Shown here: in pieces, positions 10,495 to 21,071 of the stretch
Numbering within the stretch: position 1 is the first letter of the stretch
Layout of the letters: each line of letters opens with the position of its first letter
Assembly (NCBI RefSeq): GCF_000281045.1
Contig: NW_008246120.1
Span: forward strand, 175,835-239,834
Reading direction: 5' to 3'
From: Saprolegnia diclina VS20
Taxonomy: Eukaryota; Oomycota; Saprolegniomycetes; Saprolegniales; Saprolegniaceae
DNA: 64,000 nucleotides
The notes under the pieces: model-generated
What the model was told of the DNA's origin: nothing
What the model saw: only the letters and a program-made list of their open reading frames with translations
The model's database searches: none
Translations under genes and position numbers: made by a program

Positions 10495-11048
10495 GCACTG
10501 AGATCCTCTGCGCGAAGATCGCCAGCAGTCATTCTTCTAGGGGTAGGGTGCGCTGCCGGATTCGACCCGGTATACAAACTCTCATACAACCCGATCAGAC
10601 GGCAGGTTTATTTTTGGGTTGTTACACTTTTTATTCCGACTGTTTTTTTTCGATACAAACAACAAGATACAATAAAATCCGAATAAAATACCAGGGGTCG
10701 GGGACCCGGCCACCTTTTCACGCGGTCGCTCTTCTTCGATGTTTGACTTGGTATTTGTATACTCGCCCGACACCGCGGCGTGTTTCTATTTTTATCTTGC
10801 GTTACGTGTCGCAAAAAAGGAGAAAATGGTGTTCAAAAAGGGGGTAACGGCACTGCGTACGACAAAAAAGGTGGACGGAAACGTCGCTCACACTAGTGAA
10901 TACTAGGGATGAGACCCCTTTTTGTCAGTGGCGAGGGGCGGAAGATCCACGTCGAAATTCGAAGTTTAAAAAGTCACTGGGACCGAGAGTGGTCTCATTT
11001 TAGCTTTGACGCTGCCGTCCATTTTTAGCGTCGGATCTTCCTAGCACG
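10495..11048. other. Intergenic gap with AT-richer stretch
   Basis: These 554 bases upstream of the MADS gene have no supported gene. The sequence is richer in A/T between 10600 and 10870 and includes the 14-mer CTTGGTATTTGTAT at about 10747, which recurs in two other gaps. It probably holds the MADS promoter. Confidence 0.5.
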
Positions 11049-12433
11049 ATGGGCCGCAAGAAGATCAAGATCCAGCGCATCGACGATGACCGCAACCGCC
11101 AGGTAGACAGTACATGCTGCCTGCGGCCATGGCTGAGCTGCGTGTAGGTGACCTTTGCCAAGCGCAAGACGGGCATCTTCAAGAAGGCCATGGAGCTCTC
11201 CAAGCTCTGCGACTGCGAGATCGCGCTCATCGTGTTCGACTCGAACGATAAGCTGTACCAGTACTCGAGCACGAGCGTCGACCAGATCTTGCTCAAGTAC
11301 ACCGAGTACGGCGAGCCGTACGAGACCAAGGACAATAGCGACGTATGCATCGAGTCTCATGTTGCAGCAGCTCATGATGCGCTCTGTAGTACGACGCGCT
11401 CTTTGGCGAAAACAAAAAGAAGCCAGGCGACAACAGCAGCAACAACAATAGCCCGTACGGTGGCCTCTCGTCGCACGAGAGCTCGCCCGCGTACTCGAGC
11501 ATGGGCACGCCCAACGACCGCATGCTGCCGCATGGCGTGTCTCTCGGCCTCACTAACGACGTATGTGCCATGACACGACGCGACCATCTCGCTCACGCCT
11601 TTGCCCATGTAGCCCGACCAATATGTCCTCAACAACCACCGGAACAACATGGCGAAGAAGCGAACGCCGAAAGGATTTCAGCAATTGCTGCAGAAGAAAG
11701 ACATGCAGTACCTTCCGCCGCAGCTCTACCAGCACAATGTACGCTCTTTCTAAAGCACGCTATGGTCGCTCATGCAACATGCTAGCTCGGGATGCTCTCG
11801 TCGATGCATGGCAGCAACCAAGGCATGCTGGGCGCGCTCCCGAGTCCATCGAATCTGCACGGCATGCTGCCGTCGCCCACGAGTGCGTGTGTCTTGTACT
11901 AGCTCGACAACGAATCTCACGCTGCATGCTACGTAGCTGCCAACATGCTCCTCCGCCACGACTTTAGTCCGCAAAACGGCGACGGCCCGCCCGGCGGCCA
12001 CATGCACCTCGGGTCCATGGGCAACGAGATGGGTGACGACAAGAGCGTGCTGGGGCTCAACCTCGGCCCAAGCGACTTTGGCCACCACAAGCAGTCGAAC
12101 AATATCGCGTACCGCGACGCAGCCTCGGCCGAGAGCCACCATGCGCACATGCAACAGCAGCAGCAGCAGCATAATCGGAACGACAGCATGCGAGGCCACT
12201 TTGAGCAACAGTTGCGCGCGTCCGACGAGATGGTATACGACGACCGACGCAGTCAAGGACACGGCAGCAACATGCACCAGCACGGGTATGACGGACGCAT
12301 GGGCCATGACGTGGGCGATCTGGACGACGACGACGACCGCGGGCGAAAGCGACCGCATCCCGAGTCGGCCAAGCGCGGCCTCGTGCTGGACCCGGACGCG
12401 GTCTCGAAGCGCACGCGCGTCGCATCAATATAA
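11049..12433 (+). CDS. MADS-box transcription factor, MEF2 type
   Basis: Exons: 11049-11102, 11148-11342, 11390-11560, 11613-11738, 11786-11882, 11937-12433; 379 residues. The protein starts directly with the MADS box: [60 protein letters not shown]2-style extension follows ([22 protein letters not shown]). Unlike SRF-type or plant MIKC proteins there is no long N-terminal arm and no K-box. The rest is disordered, with Asn/Met/Gly-rich stretches, a run of six Gln, and an acidic-basic nuclear-signal-like end ([19 protein letters not shown]). Intron 5 uses a GTGCGT donor. It should bind CArG/MEF2 sites as a dimer; target genes are unknown. Confidence 0.93.
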
Positions 12434-12516
12434 CGACGCGCCTTTTGTTGCGTAGCGACGTATTCGTGGTAGATGATGAGAGCGAACACCCTTAATATAT
12501 ATTCGTGGCACCCGTC

Positions 12517-13211
12517 CTACATGCTCGCGACGGCGGCTTCAATGTCGTCCGCTAGCTCCTGGAACTTGTTCCACTGGTCGATCGAGAGCGAAATCCCCTT
12601 GCTGCCGGGCATCTGAACCCCGTCCTTGTCGTAGAACTCGCGGAAGTCAATGAGAAGCATGCTCTTGAACTTGCGGATCGTCGCCCGGCGCTTCGTCGAG
12701 ACCTAGTTATCGTCAGGATGGGCTACTAGTGGAAGAGGAGGCAACGTACAGCAAACGCAATCGAGCCCTCTTCGGCGCCCTTGAGCTTGGCGTGGGCGTA
12801 GTCGCCAGCAATGTCGTCCTGGACCTCGGCGATCGCCGCGTGGATGTCGGCCGTGAGCTCGGCAATCTTCTTGTATTGGTCCTTGGAGAACGAGATGCCC
12901 TTCTTGCCGGGCTTGCGTTCGCCGCCCGCGTCGTAGTACTCGCGGACGTCGACGAAGATCGTGTTCTTCCACGAGCGCACGGTGACCTGCTTCTTGGCCG
13001 AGAGGTCAAACGCGATCGAGCCGTCCTCGAGCTTCTCGCCCCGCGTCGTCTTGGTCTTCTTCACATGCTCGTCCTCCCCATGTGCTTGGGCATCGCCGTC
13101 GTCATCCTCCTCACGCGCACGCTTCGTCTGGCCGACGGGCGCTTGCTTCGTCTGGCCGACGGGCGCTTGCTTCGTCGCGGTCGTTGGCTTGGTGAGTTGC
13201 TTGGAGGCCAT
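12517..13211 (-). CDS. PC4/SUB1 coactivator with two PC4 domains
   Basis: Exons (minus): 12750-13211 and 12517-12702; 215 residues. After a Lys/Gln-rich head with a duplicated APVGQTK octad and a bipartite-like basic stretch, a first PC4 ssDNA-binding domain reads SAKKQVTVRSWKNTIFVDVR, EYYDAGGERKPGKKGISFSK. A 47-nt intron leads to a second copy: TKRRATIRKFKSMLLIDFR, EFYDKDGVQMPGSKGISLSI. Human PC4 has a single copy that dimerises to bind melted promoter DNA. Two copies in one chain suggest an intramolecular dimer. The predicted role is a nuclear transcription or repair cofactor. Family assignment is firm. Confidence 0.93.
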
Positions 13212-13582
13212 GGTCCGAAAATGACCACCGCAAAAATGCAAAAATCGAGATATAAAAAGAAATCAAATTGCTAAAAAAAGACGCGGGAAATCAGTTTATT
13301 GCCGAAATGTATTTCCTGACCTTGGGCTTTGACTGCTCCTACGACTACTCCTCCCCATCAAGACGTTGCTGACCATGCACTCGTACGCTTCTGGTCTTAT
13401 GCAGAGTTGATGGTTGATCTCTGTTGGCGGTCGAGGCCGCCACATCCTCGTACCGTATGGCGACCACCGGCCAGGCTGCCGATCGTACCAATCCTGCAAG
13501 CTGCTCCTAGCACTGCGCAGAGCCACAAACGATAGCAAATGACAGCAATAAACTGGTTGATGTTATGGTTGCCGTGGGATCT

Positions 13583-14283
13583 TCACTTGGGTTCGTTGAC
13601 CAAAATGGCGGCGGCGACCTTGCGGTCCTCGGCGTTGAGGATGTTGAAGGTTGCGCACGCGTTAAACTAGACAATGCATAAGTCGCACGATGGCTGGACG
13701 ATGCTACTACCGAGTCCAAGTACTCGACGACAATCCCGTTGGACTTGAGGTACTCGACGAGCGACGGTTCAAGCTGCTTGGCGATGCGCTTGCCGCAGCC
13801 GAGGACGAGGATTTCTACGCCATATCTTCTCGCCCGTATCCATGCGACAACACAAGCGCCATACCGATCGGTGGGTTGGCGACCGTAAACACGTTGAGGC
13901 TCTCGATCGTGATCTCGTCGAGCGACCGCGGCTTCCACATCTAACGTGGGGTGGTATACGTAATGGCGTCGAGGCGACTGCGTACCATGGCAATGTTGGG
14001 CATGAGAGCGACAGACCCGCGCATGTTCTAGACCGGCAAAGCTCGGCGAAAGCGGCGAGAGACGGCGAACGTACCACATCGTTGACAACGAAGCCGCCGT
14101 CGTCATACTCGGAGATCGAGACCTTGGCCGTACCGGTCATCATTTCCTAGAGGTCGCGCCCATGAGCCGCATTGCACCGCATGCGTCTCGCACCTTGTGC
14201 ATGTCGTGGCCATACTGCAGCCAGCGGACGCCCACACCGCGCTGGAAGGACGCCGGCGCGCTTCGGACCACTCGGCGCAACAT
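13583..14283 (-). CDS. NDUFAF3: Complex I assembly factor NDUFAF3-like (DUF498/Mth938 fold)
   Basis: Exons (minus): 14194-14283, 14075-14146, 13986-14027, 13865-13940, 13711-13814, 13583-13666; 155 residues. The N-terminus (MLRRVVRSAPASFQRG) looks like a mitochondrial presequence. The joined exons give the family signatures in order: ISEYDDGGFVVNDV, MRGSVALMPNIAM, MWKPRSLDEITIESL, EILVLGCGKRIAKQLEPSL, LKSNGIVVEYLDSFNACAT and FNILNAEDRKVAAAIL. NDUFAF3 assists early assembly of the Q module of respiratory complex I with NDUFAF4. Six exons average about 78 bases, and all five introns are 44-51 nt with TAG acceptors. The start of the next gene lies only 128 bases away on the other strand. Confidence 0.9.
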
Positions 14284-14411
14284 GGCAGCGTGTGAAAATG
14301 GCAACCGGATACGCGGGTAGATATGCCGGATATGGCGACTTGGTCTTGCAAGGGTTGTGTGTTTGTCTGTCAACACGGCCATGCTGCCAGTCCGAATCTG
14401 GTACTGGGTGA

Positions 14412-17375
14412 ATGCGACGTGCCGCCTTCCTCGCCGTCGCCGCCGGCGCGACGAGCCTCCACAGCATGGCGTACGTCGACAACACGGCCGAGATCCCGGT
14501 TGACGCATCCCGCTTCTGCGCTGGCGGCGGCGCTTTTGGCCTCTACGAGCGCCAGACCGGGTGCGCGCTTGGCAACTGCGACTGCTTTCCGGTTCTCTTT
14601 GCGTGCGACCCGTCGCTGGGCAATGGCCTTGGCGAGTGTGCACTCTCGGGTACGTGTCAATGACGCTCTGCGCGCGCTAAACAACGGCGTAGGCGTCGGC
14701 GAACTCCTGCTTGTCCTCGCCTTTGTCGTCAACCTTCTCGTGCCCGCGCTGTACGTGCTCTCCCACTTTTACCACGAGAACGACGCTGTTGACGCCCGCG
14801 CCGTGCTCCACGAAGAGCGCAGCGCCCGTCGACCGACCCTCGATCACATGCCATCCGCCATCTCGGACGCGGCCGAGCCCAAGGAGGACCTGGAAGCGTA
14901 CGTACCATCTGCGATCCCTAATTCTAGCGCTCAATTGATGGTTCACATAGGACGTACTTTGACATGACGCAAGTATGCAAGCGCTGCCATGCGATCGTTG
15001 GCGACTGATGCATCCTGCAACTAGTTTCGCCGCGCGATCCCAGACAAGGTATTTGGTCTCGACAAGACGGCCAAAATCAAGCTCGAGGTTATGTCCAAAG
15101 GTACAATGTCGTATCGATCCATCGTTTGGATAGTTTGGATAGCTCACATGGCTACTATCGGATAGGCTGGATTCAGTTTATCTTCTTCTTCATGCTCACA
15201 GCTTTCGCCGTGTGCCTGAGCCTCTTTGCGATTTCGGCCGATACCGTCGAGACGACGATTCCCTTCTCGTCGCTCAACGCCACCGTAAGCAACAAGTCGA
15301 CGACATTCGTGTTTGACGCGGCCGCCGCCAACGCGACGCTGCCCCAAGGCACGCGCTTCGTATCGCTGCACGGCGACCTCTGCCAGCTGCCGCCATCGCC
15401 CGGGGACCATGTGCTCAACGTGAGCTACACGGTCTCGGCGCGCATCGACGGCGGGCTCTTATTTGACACGTTCTCCCACGACCGACTCCTCGTGCGCTGC
15501 GTCTGCTCGGACGTGTCGTGTCGCCCGGTCGCCGGCAGCGAAGACGCATTGGTCTCGATCCCTTGGTTCCAAGATGCCTTCCAAGTCATTGGCCACGACG
15601 TGCAGCACGCCATTTCGCTCCACCTTCATGTGCACACCAACACGACGCTGCATGGTCGCCCAGAGCTTGTGCTGCTGGCGCACCATGCGCGGCTCGAGCG
15701 ACTGATTGAGATCGTCAAGTGGCTCTTCCTCGTCGCCGACGTTGTCGCGCTCGGCTACTGGAGCTACTTGAATCGGCACCGCGGGTGGCGCCGGCTCCTG
15801 CCAGAGCGCCGCCTCTTGTATATTTCGCTGCTCTGCAACGCGCTCGGGTCGAGCCCCGTGCTGCACTTTACCCAAGCGTTCCTCTCGAGCACGTGGAGCT
15901 ACCTCTTTGCCCAAGCGTGGGCCGCGGGCCTCGCCGGCGCGTGGCTCCTCAGCCTCCTCGTGGCGATCGACCTGCAGCGCCAGCGCACCTTTCGCTGTTC
16001 GTTTTTTGCACTCAAAGTGACGGTGCTGGTCGTGGCCATGAGTGTTCGCGGCGTCTCGTTCTACGCGCTCCCGAACGCCATCACGTCGCTCCTCGATCTC
16101 TTCCTTGCGGTGCTGGCCATGGTGCTCTTCCGCGGCGTCATGATGAGCGTGCGCAACGACCTGCGTCGCAAGGCGTACGCCGCGTCCCGGCCCGAGCAGC
16201 TCACGGCGCGCGTTCTGTACTTTATCGCGCTTCAAGTCACCTACGTCTACTTTTTTGCTGCGCTGTTTGCCGACCCGGTCCCAAAGGTCAAGGTGTACAT
16301 GGCGAACGCACGGGTCCTCGCCAACCTTCCGATCCAAGTCATTGCCCGCGCCGCGACACTCGTCCTCTTTCTTATCTTCTTGCCCGTCAACAACAAGAAG
16401 CGACCGCAGCTCCTAGCGACGACGATGGTGTTTACGCGTGAGAACTCGCTGCATTTACCCTCCGTCAAGCGGTCCGTGTCCCAAGGCCATGGAAATGGCG
16501 CTTCGGCGCCGCCCGTCTTGTGCCTCGAGACCGCCTGTGGCCTCTACAACCTCTCTTGCCACGCGTACTATGCGATCCCGAATGCCAAGCACGTGTCGAC
16601 GGACCTCGACTTGGACGTGGCGGCGGTGGCGCGGGACGGCCTCTCGGTCATCGCCGAGCTCTTTGACGGACCGACCGACACGCACGCGCTCGTGTTTATC
16701 GATGCGAAGCGGCTATTGGTTGCGTTCCGCGGGACATTTAGCCGCCAAAACGCAGTCACGGACCTCGACTACAACTTTTGCGCGCCGAGTCTCTTTCTCG
16801 ACCGGTTCCCGACGCTGCGCGTCCACCATGGGTTCTACGCCGCGTACATGAGCATTCGACCGCAGCTCTTGGCGATCCTCGGCGAGCACATGACGGATGC
16901 GCTGCAAGTGTTTGTGACGGGCCACTCGCTCGGCGGGGCACTCGCCACCATTGCAGCCTTTGACCTTGCGACGTCGTACCTCGTGACCGACGTCGTTGTC
17001 TACACGTACGGATCGCCGCGCGTCGGCAACCATGCATTTGCCCACGCATACAACTTGTTTGTACCGAGGACGTTCCGCATTGTCAACGACGCTGACGTGA
17101 TTGTGGGCGGCCCCAAGCAAGCCGTCTTTGGCTGCTACTGCGTTTCGTCGCTCCGGTACAAGCACGTGGGCACGCCCGTGCTGCTCTCGGACCGCGCATG
17201 CGGCACGTTCTTGATCGACCCAAACATTGTTGAAATGGCCTTTATCGCCAAACTCCGCAGCAATGGCTTCTCCCACCTCTTGTCGGCGTACCGCATCAAG
17301 CTCGCGCGCGGCTTGAAGGCGACGCTGGCCGCGCATCCGCCACTAAACGAGACGACGCCGCTGAGTGTCGCATAA
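14412..17375 (+). CDS. Polytopic membrane protein with C-terminal class 3 lipase domain
   Basis: Exons: 14412-14649, 14693-14897, 14951-14972, 15025-15100, 15166-17375; 916 residues. A signal peptide (MRRAAFLAVAAGATS) precedes a Cys-rich luminal segment and a first membrane helix (LLLVLAFVVNLLVPALYVLS). After a cytosolic stretch comes another helix (WIQFIFFFMLTAFAVCLSLF), a roughly 170-residue extracytosolic domain with N-glycosylation sites, and about seven further hydrophobic helices, an arrangement like Wntless/GPR-type receptors. The C-terminal 270 residues are a class 3 (triacylglycerol) lipase: LLVAFRGTFS, the nucleophile elbow VFVTGHSLGGALAT (Ser near residue 768) and YTYGSPRVGNHAFA. 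The protein probably acts on membrane or luminal acyl lipids. The substrate is unknown and the receptor-like part is described only by topology. Confidence 0.82.
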
Positions 17376-17438
17376 GCTACTGCAACAGTGCGTACACGGC
17401 GCTTGTAAAATGTTACATAGTAGGTTATGAGCGAGGTA

Positions 17439-18257
17439 TTAGTAAGTGTTGTTGTCGACGGTCTCGTCGTGCGCACTGTGCCCCGGCTGCGTGGAGATGA
17501 TGCTGCCGATTTTCTTAAATTTGGACATCTTGAAGGGCTCGGGCACGGGCGCTTGCTCGTTGAGGAGCTGCAGTCGCTTGTCTTGCAGCACGGACGCTTT
17601 GGTCTCGCGGGGCATCGGTAGTTTCTACGAAAATCATGGCATTTCGGATATGTTGCGAACGGGATCAGTATGAAGCCGTACGCCCTTGATCTTCATGGCC
17701 GCGAGGTCCGGGTAGTCGATGTCGTCCGAGGTAAAGTTGGTATGACGGGCTTGAATGAGCATCGCAATGTCTTCCGAAGCTCTACAGGATGATGGTGGTC
17801 GGTACCGCCATTTTCGTGTGGAGGTACGTACTGTGTCTTGATGCCGTAAATGACGTCGTTCGTGGGCGTGTAGCCCACTTGCTTCTTCACGGGCGCCTTC
17901 TCGCGAATGTCGGGATGCTCGTTGGCATACATGCGTGCGTCCTTGGCATTGATGCAGCTAGGTACCGCTTAGCCGACTAGAACAACATGCCTGACGAGTG
18001 TACCCGACGGCCAAGGCCCTTCGGTTCGTCTCGACAAAGCTGCGAGACGATTCGACGGCCGGCGACGGGGTTGCTTGCACCCACTTGCCCATGACCTGCC
18101 CGGCGTCTTCCGGGTCGCGGATGATGGGGTAGCCGTAGACATGGTCGGTGTCGCGCGCGTCCGGGAGGTCGTACGAGGCCCGCCGGACGTGGCCGATCGT
18201 GTGCTTGATCATGGTCCGTCGCAGCGGCAGGTTCTTCGGGCCATTGTGCTTGGCCAT
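17439..18257 (-). CDS. CFAP77: CFAP77-like cilia/flagella-associated protein
   Basis: Exons (minus): 18004-18257, 17832-17957, 17682-17781, 17439-17624; 221 residues. The exons encode a basic start (NLPLRRTMIKHTIGHVR), the motif DHVYGYPIIRDPEDAGQVMG, then ESSRSFVETNRRALAVG, the YTPTNDVIYGIKTQ segment and a terminal FKMSKFKKIGSIISTQ. These fit the pattern of CFAP77, a small microtubule inner protein of doublet microtubules, including its YG-x-P, FV-x-LNRAA and MPxFQKV-type segments, though from memory rather than by alignment. Such a gene fits an organism with flagellate zoospores. If CFAP77 is wrong, it is still likely an axonemal small protein. Confidence 0.55.
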
Positions 18258-18537
18258 CGCAGCGAGAGAGAATCAAAGTGGTGACTGGCAACTCAACTTG
18301 GCAACTGCAACGTGGCGTTGGCAACCCAACGGTACTTTCCATTCTATAAATAACTCGCGCTTTAATTGGCTATATTAAAAGTGTTGTTTGATTGGTGCAA
18401 AAGACGAAAAATAGCAAGACGGCTGCTTTGATTGGCTATAGAAGGCGTGCGTCCGATTGGGCAACACGCTTCGGCGAATTGATTGGCACGGGAGCTGGCC
18501 GATTCGCAGCGTTGCGCCAGATACAAATCGGTTGAAG
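18258..18537. promoter_or_regulatory. Bidirectional promoter with five ATTGG (inverted CCAAT) boxes
   Basis: Between the divergent CFAP77-like and NIFK genes, ATTGG occurs at 18365, 18391, 18431, 18456 and 18482, all in one orientation and 25-40 bases apart. CCAAT boxes bind the NF-Y complex. Regulation of both genes is inferred. Confidence 0.6.
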
Positions 18538-19299
18538 ATGAGCAAGGCGACCAAGAAGATGGAGGCCCAGCTGGCCAAGCTCCAGGGCAACGAGTGGGAC
18601 TCGGACGAGAGCGACCGCGAAGAAGCCCCGGCGCCGGTCTCCAAGGCCGCCAAGAAGAAGGCCAACAAAGCCGAGAAGGCCAAGGCGGCGGCGTCGACCA
18701 CCGAGACGACCGATGCGGCGCCGATTCAGTTCGAGTCGCAGGTCGACTTTGTCGAGCTCTCCAAGAAGACCAAGGCCAACCTCTCGAAGGCCAAGACGCC
18801 GGTGCCCGCGGGCGACTCGGCCGTCCTCTACATTGGCCGCATTCCGCACGGCTTTTACGAGAAGCAGATGAAGGGCTTCTTTGGCCAGTTTGGCGGCATC
18901 AAGCGCCTGCGCGTCTCGCGCAACAAGAAGTCGGGTGCGTCCAAGCACTACGCCTTCATCGAGTTTGAAGACCCGGAAGTCGCCGGCGTCGTCGCCCACA
19001 CGATGGACGGCTACCGCCTCTTTGACCGCGTCCTCGCCTGCGCTGTCGTGCCCACCGAGAAGCTCCACGAGCGCATGTTCATTGGCGCGAACCGCAAGTT
19101 CCGCCCGCTTCCGTACAAGAAGATGGCGATCCGTGCGCACAACGCGCCCAAGTCGTTCGAGCAGCAGGAAGCCGCAAACGCGCGCCTTATCGCCAAGGAG
19201 GAAGCCAAGCGCGCCAAGCTCGCGGCCATCGGCGTCGAGTACACCTTTGCGGGCTACGCGGGCGCCTTGCCGGCCAAGGCAAGCCACGTCCAGTTTTAG
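18538..19299 (+). CDS. NIFK: Nucleolar RRM protein NIFK/Nop15-like
   Basis: A single exon encodes 253 residues. An acidic and Lys/Ala-rich N-terminus (DSDESDREE, KAAKKKANKAEKAKA) leads into one RNA-recognition motif at about residues 96-175. RNP2 is AVLYIGRIPHGFYEKQM and RNP1 is SKHYAFIEFED, followed by the conserved KLHERMFIGANRKFRPLP that marks the NIFK/Nop15 family just after the RRM. Yeast Nop15 and human NIFK act in processing of 27S/32S pre-rRNA to 5.8S-25S/28S in the nucleolus. I start at the ATG at 18538, although the frame is open upstream, because the initial residues MSKATKKMEAQL fit and the CCAAT boxes lie just before it. Confidence 0.9.
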   Translation: MSKATKKMEAQLAKLQGNEWDSDESDREEAPAPVSKAAKKKANKAEKAKAAASTTETTDAAPIQFESQVDFVELSKKTKANLSKAKTPVPAGDSAVLYIGRIPHGFYEKQMKGFFGQFGGIKRLRVSRNKKSGASKHYAFIEFEDPEVAGVVAHTMDGYRLFDRVLACAVVPTEKLHERMFIGANRKFRPLPYKKMAIRAHNAPKSFEQQEAANARLIAKEEAKRAKLAAIGVEYTFAGYAGALPAKASHVQF

Positions 19300-19512
19300 A
19301 TTCTACTATTCGTTCCATATTCCCACAACATATTACTATGAAATATTTGAAATTGATACATTCGTGGTGTGCGGCAAAGTGTCCATCATGGACGAGTCGC
19401 ATTGGTGGATTCTCGCAAAGGTTTAATTTAACATGCTTGAAATGCTCGAAATGCTCGAAAATGCTCGATTGGTCGCGTGTTACCTAACAGTCGCACGCAC
19501 AAGCGACGAGTG

Positions 19513-20861
19513 ATGGCGGCACGATCGTACGTGGCCGAGCTCTCGGCGCTCTTTGCCGCCGACCCCGACATGTACGACGTGGCACTAGCGCGATGGCTCA
19601 TCCTGCGCGTAGCGATGAGATTGGCATTATCTACCTCGAGGACCCAGCCGAGGCGTTCGTGCTCGAGGACCACAAGCTTGGGATTGCGCTCGACATGCTG
19701 CCAGCGCTGCACCGCGAGGCCAAAGACGTCTTCTTCGCCGCACGTCGATCCAACGACGTCGACAGCATCCGCGAGGCGACGCGCTGCATGCTCCTCGTGT
19801 GCGCCGACTTTTACACGGCTTGGAATGCCCGGTGCGCATCCATGCCCTGCCCATCGATACCAACATGAATATATCGGATGATGTAGGAAGCAACTGCTCG
19901 TCCAGGGGCTCTTGTCGCTGCGTGACGAGATCACCTTTATGAACGTCGTGCTGAGCCACCACTCGAAGAGCATCGACACGTGGGCCCACCGGTAACGTCG
20001 GTCGTGTTGATTTTGACGCGCATGCATCCGGCGAGTAGGCGCTGGGTTCTGGACCGACTCGTGGTGACGACGCTCACAGCGTCGTTCTTGAGCGACGAGC
20101 TGGCGCTGTGTCTTCGCCTTACCGAGCAGTACCCGCGCAACTACCACGCCTGGTCCTACCGCTACCGCGTCTGCTGCCACTTGTCGCCCGAGGCCGTATG
20201 CTCCAACGCTCCTGGCTACAGATGATGCAAATACTCACAACGTTGTGTGTAGCTCGCGCAGGAACTCGATACGAACCGAACGTGGTGTGAGCGCCACGTC
20301 GCCGACCATTCGGGCTGGAACCACCGGCAGCTGCTGCTTGCGCGCCTCCTTCCATCCGACACACTGCTTGCGGACGAGTTTGCCTTTCATACACCCCTAC
20401 TGCGTCTCTTTCCTGGCCGAGAAGCGCTGTGGTGCCATCGCCGAGCGATTCTGCATGCCTTCCTCACGACTGCTCCGCGACGGTGCGGAGCGGCCCTGGA
20501 AGCATGGTGCGCACGCGCGACGGTGTCAACAGGCCGCGTGCATCTGAGCGACGCGCCGGTCGACGACGCAACTCTCGAGTTTGTTGCACGCGAGCTGCGG
20601 CTCGCTGCCCAGTTGCCGGACGCCAACGGTCTTGAAACGCGGTACCTCGTTTACGCGCTTGAAGCCGTCATGGTACGAGTACAATGCGTCTGCGTCGCGG
20701 TCGCAGCTGACGATCTTACTCTGTAGATGGGCGAGTCGATGTCGCCGCACGTGCGTCAGCTCCACGCGGCACTCTGCCAGACATTGGTTGCCGCGGACCC
20801 GACGCACAGCAACCTGTGGCAGGCCAAGGCACATCTCCCGTCGCTCTGCACCAAGATCTGA
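19513..20861 (+). CDS. PTAR1: Protein prenyltransferase alpha-repeat protein, PTAR1-like
   Basis: Exons: 19513-19571, 19613-19831, 19887-19991, 20039-20195, 20253-20672, 20727-20861; 364 residues. The protein is helical and carries repeated Trp-containing PPTA motifs: SKSIDTWAHRRWVLD, YPRNYHAWSYRYRVC, HSGWNHRQLLLARL and EALWCHRRAILHAF. These are the hallmark of prenyltransferase alpha subunits. The divergent spacing, and the N-terminal ELSALFAADPD...IGIIYLEDP, favour PTAR1, the alpha partner of RabGGTB in the GGTase-III enzyme that doubly prenylates the SNARE Ykt6 and others. A role as an ordinary farnesyl/geranylgeranyl transferase alpha subunit cannot be excluded. Upstream at 19434-19466 there are three to four GAAATGCTC-like repeats and an ATTGG box. 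Confidence 0.85.
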
Positions 20862-21071
20862 GTGTCGTAGTCGTGCTCTTAGCATTAGCGTGCGTGCTCG
20901 ATCGAAGTAGGACTGTCGTAGCAGCCTACAAACATAAGACTATGAAGCAAACAGAAGCTATGCTGCTGTCCTAGAGTGCTTGCACAGTGCTGACGAATGG
21001 TTCACATGCCAGTAGTTTTGAATGAATTGTGCTACCTGGACCGTGCTGGTGCCACGTCATTTGAAACTTAA

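Noticed and set aside
10540-10575. Possible tRNA-like T-arm (GGATTCGACCC)
   Set aside because: No acceptor stem or anticodon arm could be paired around it.
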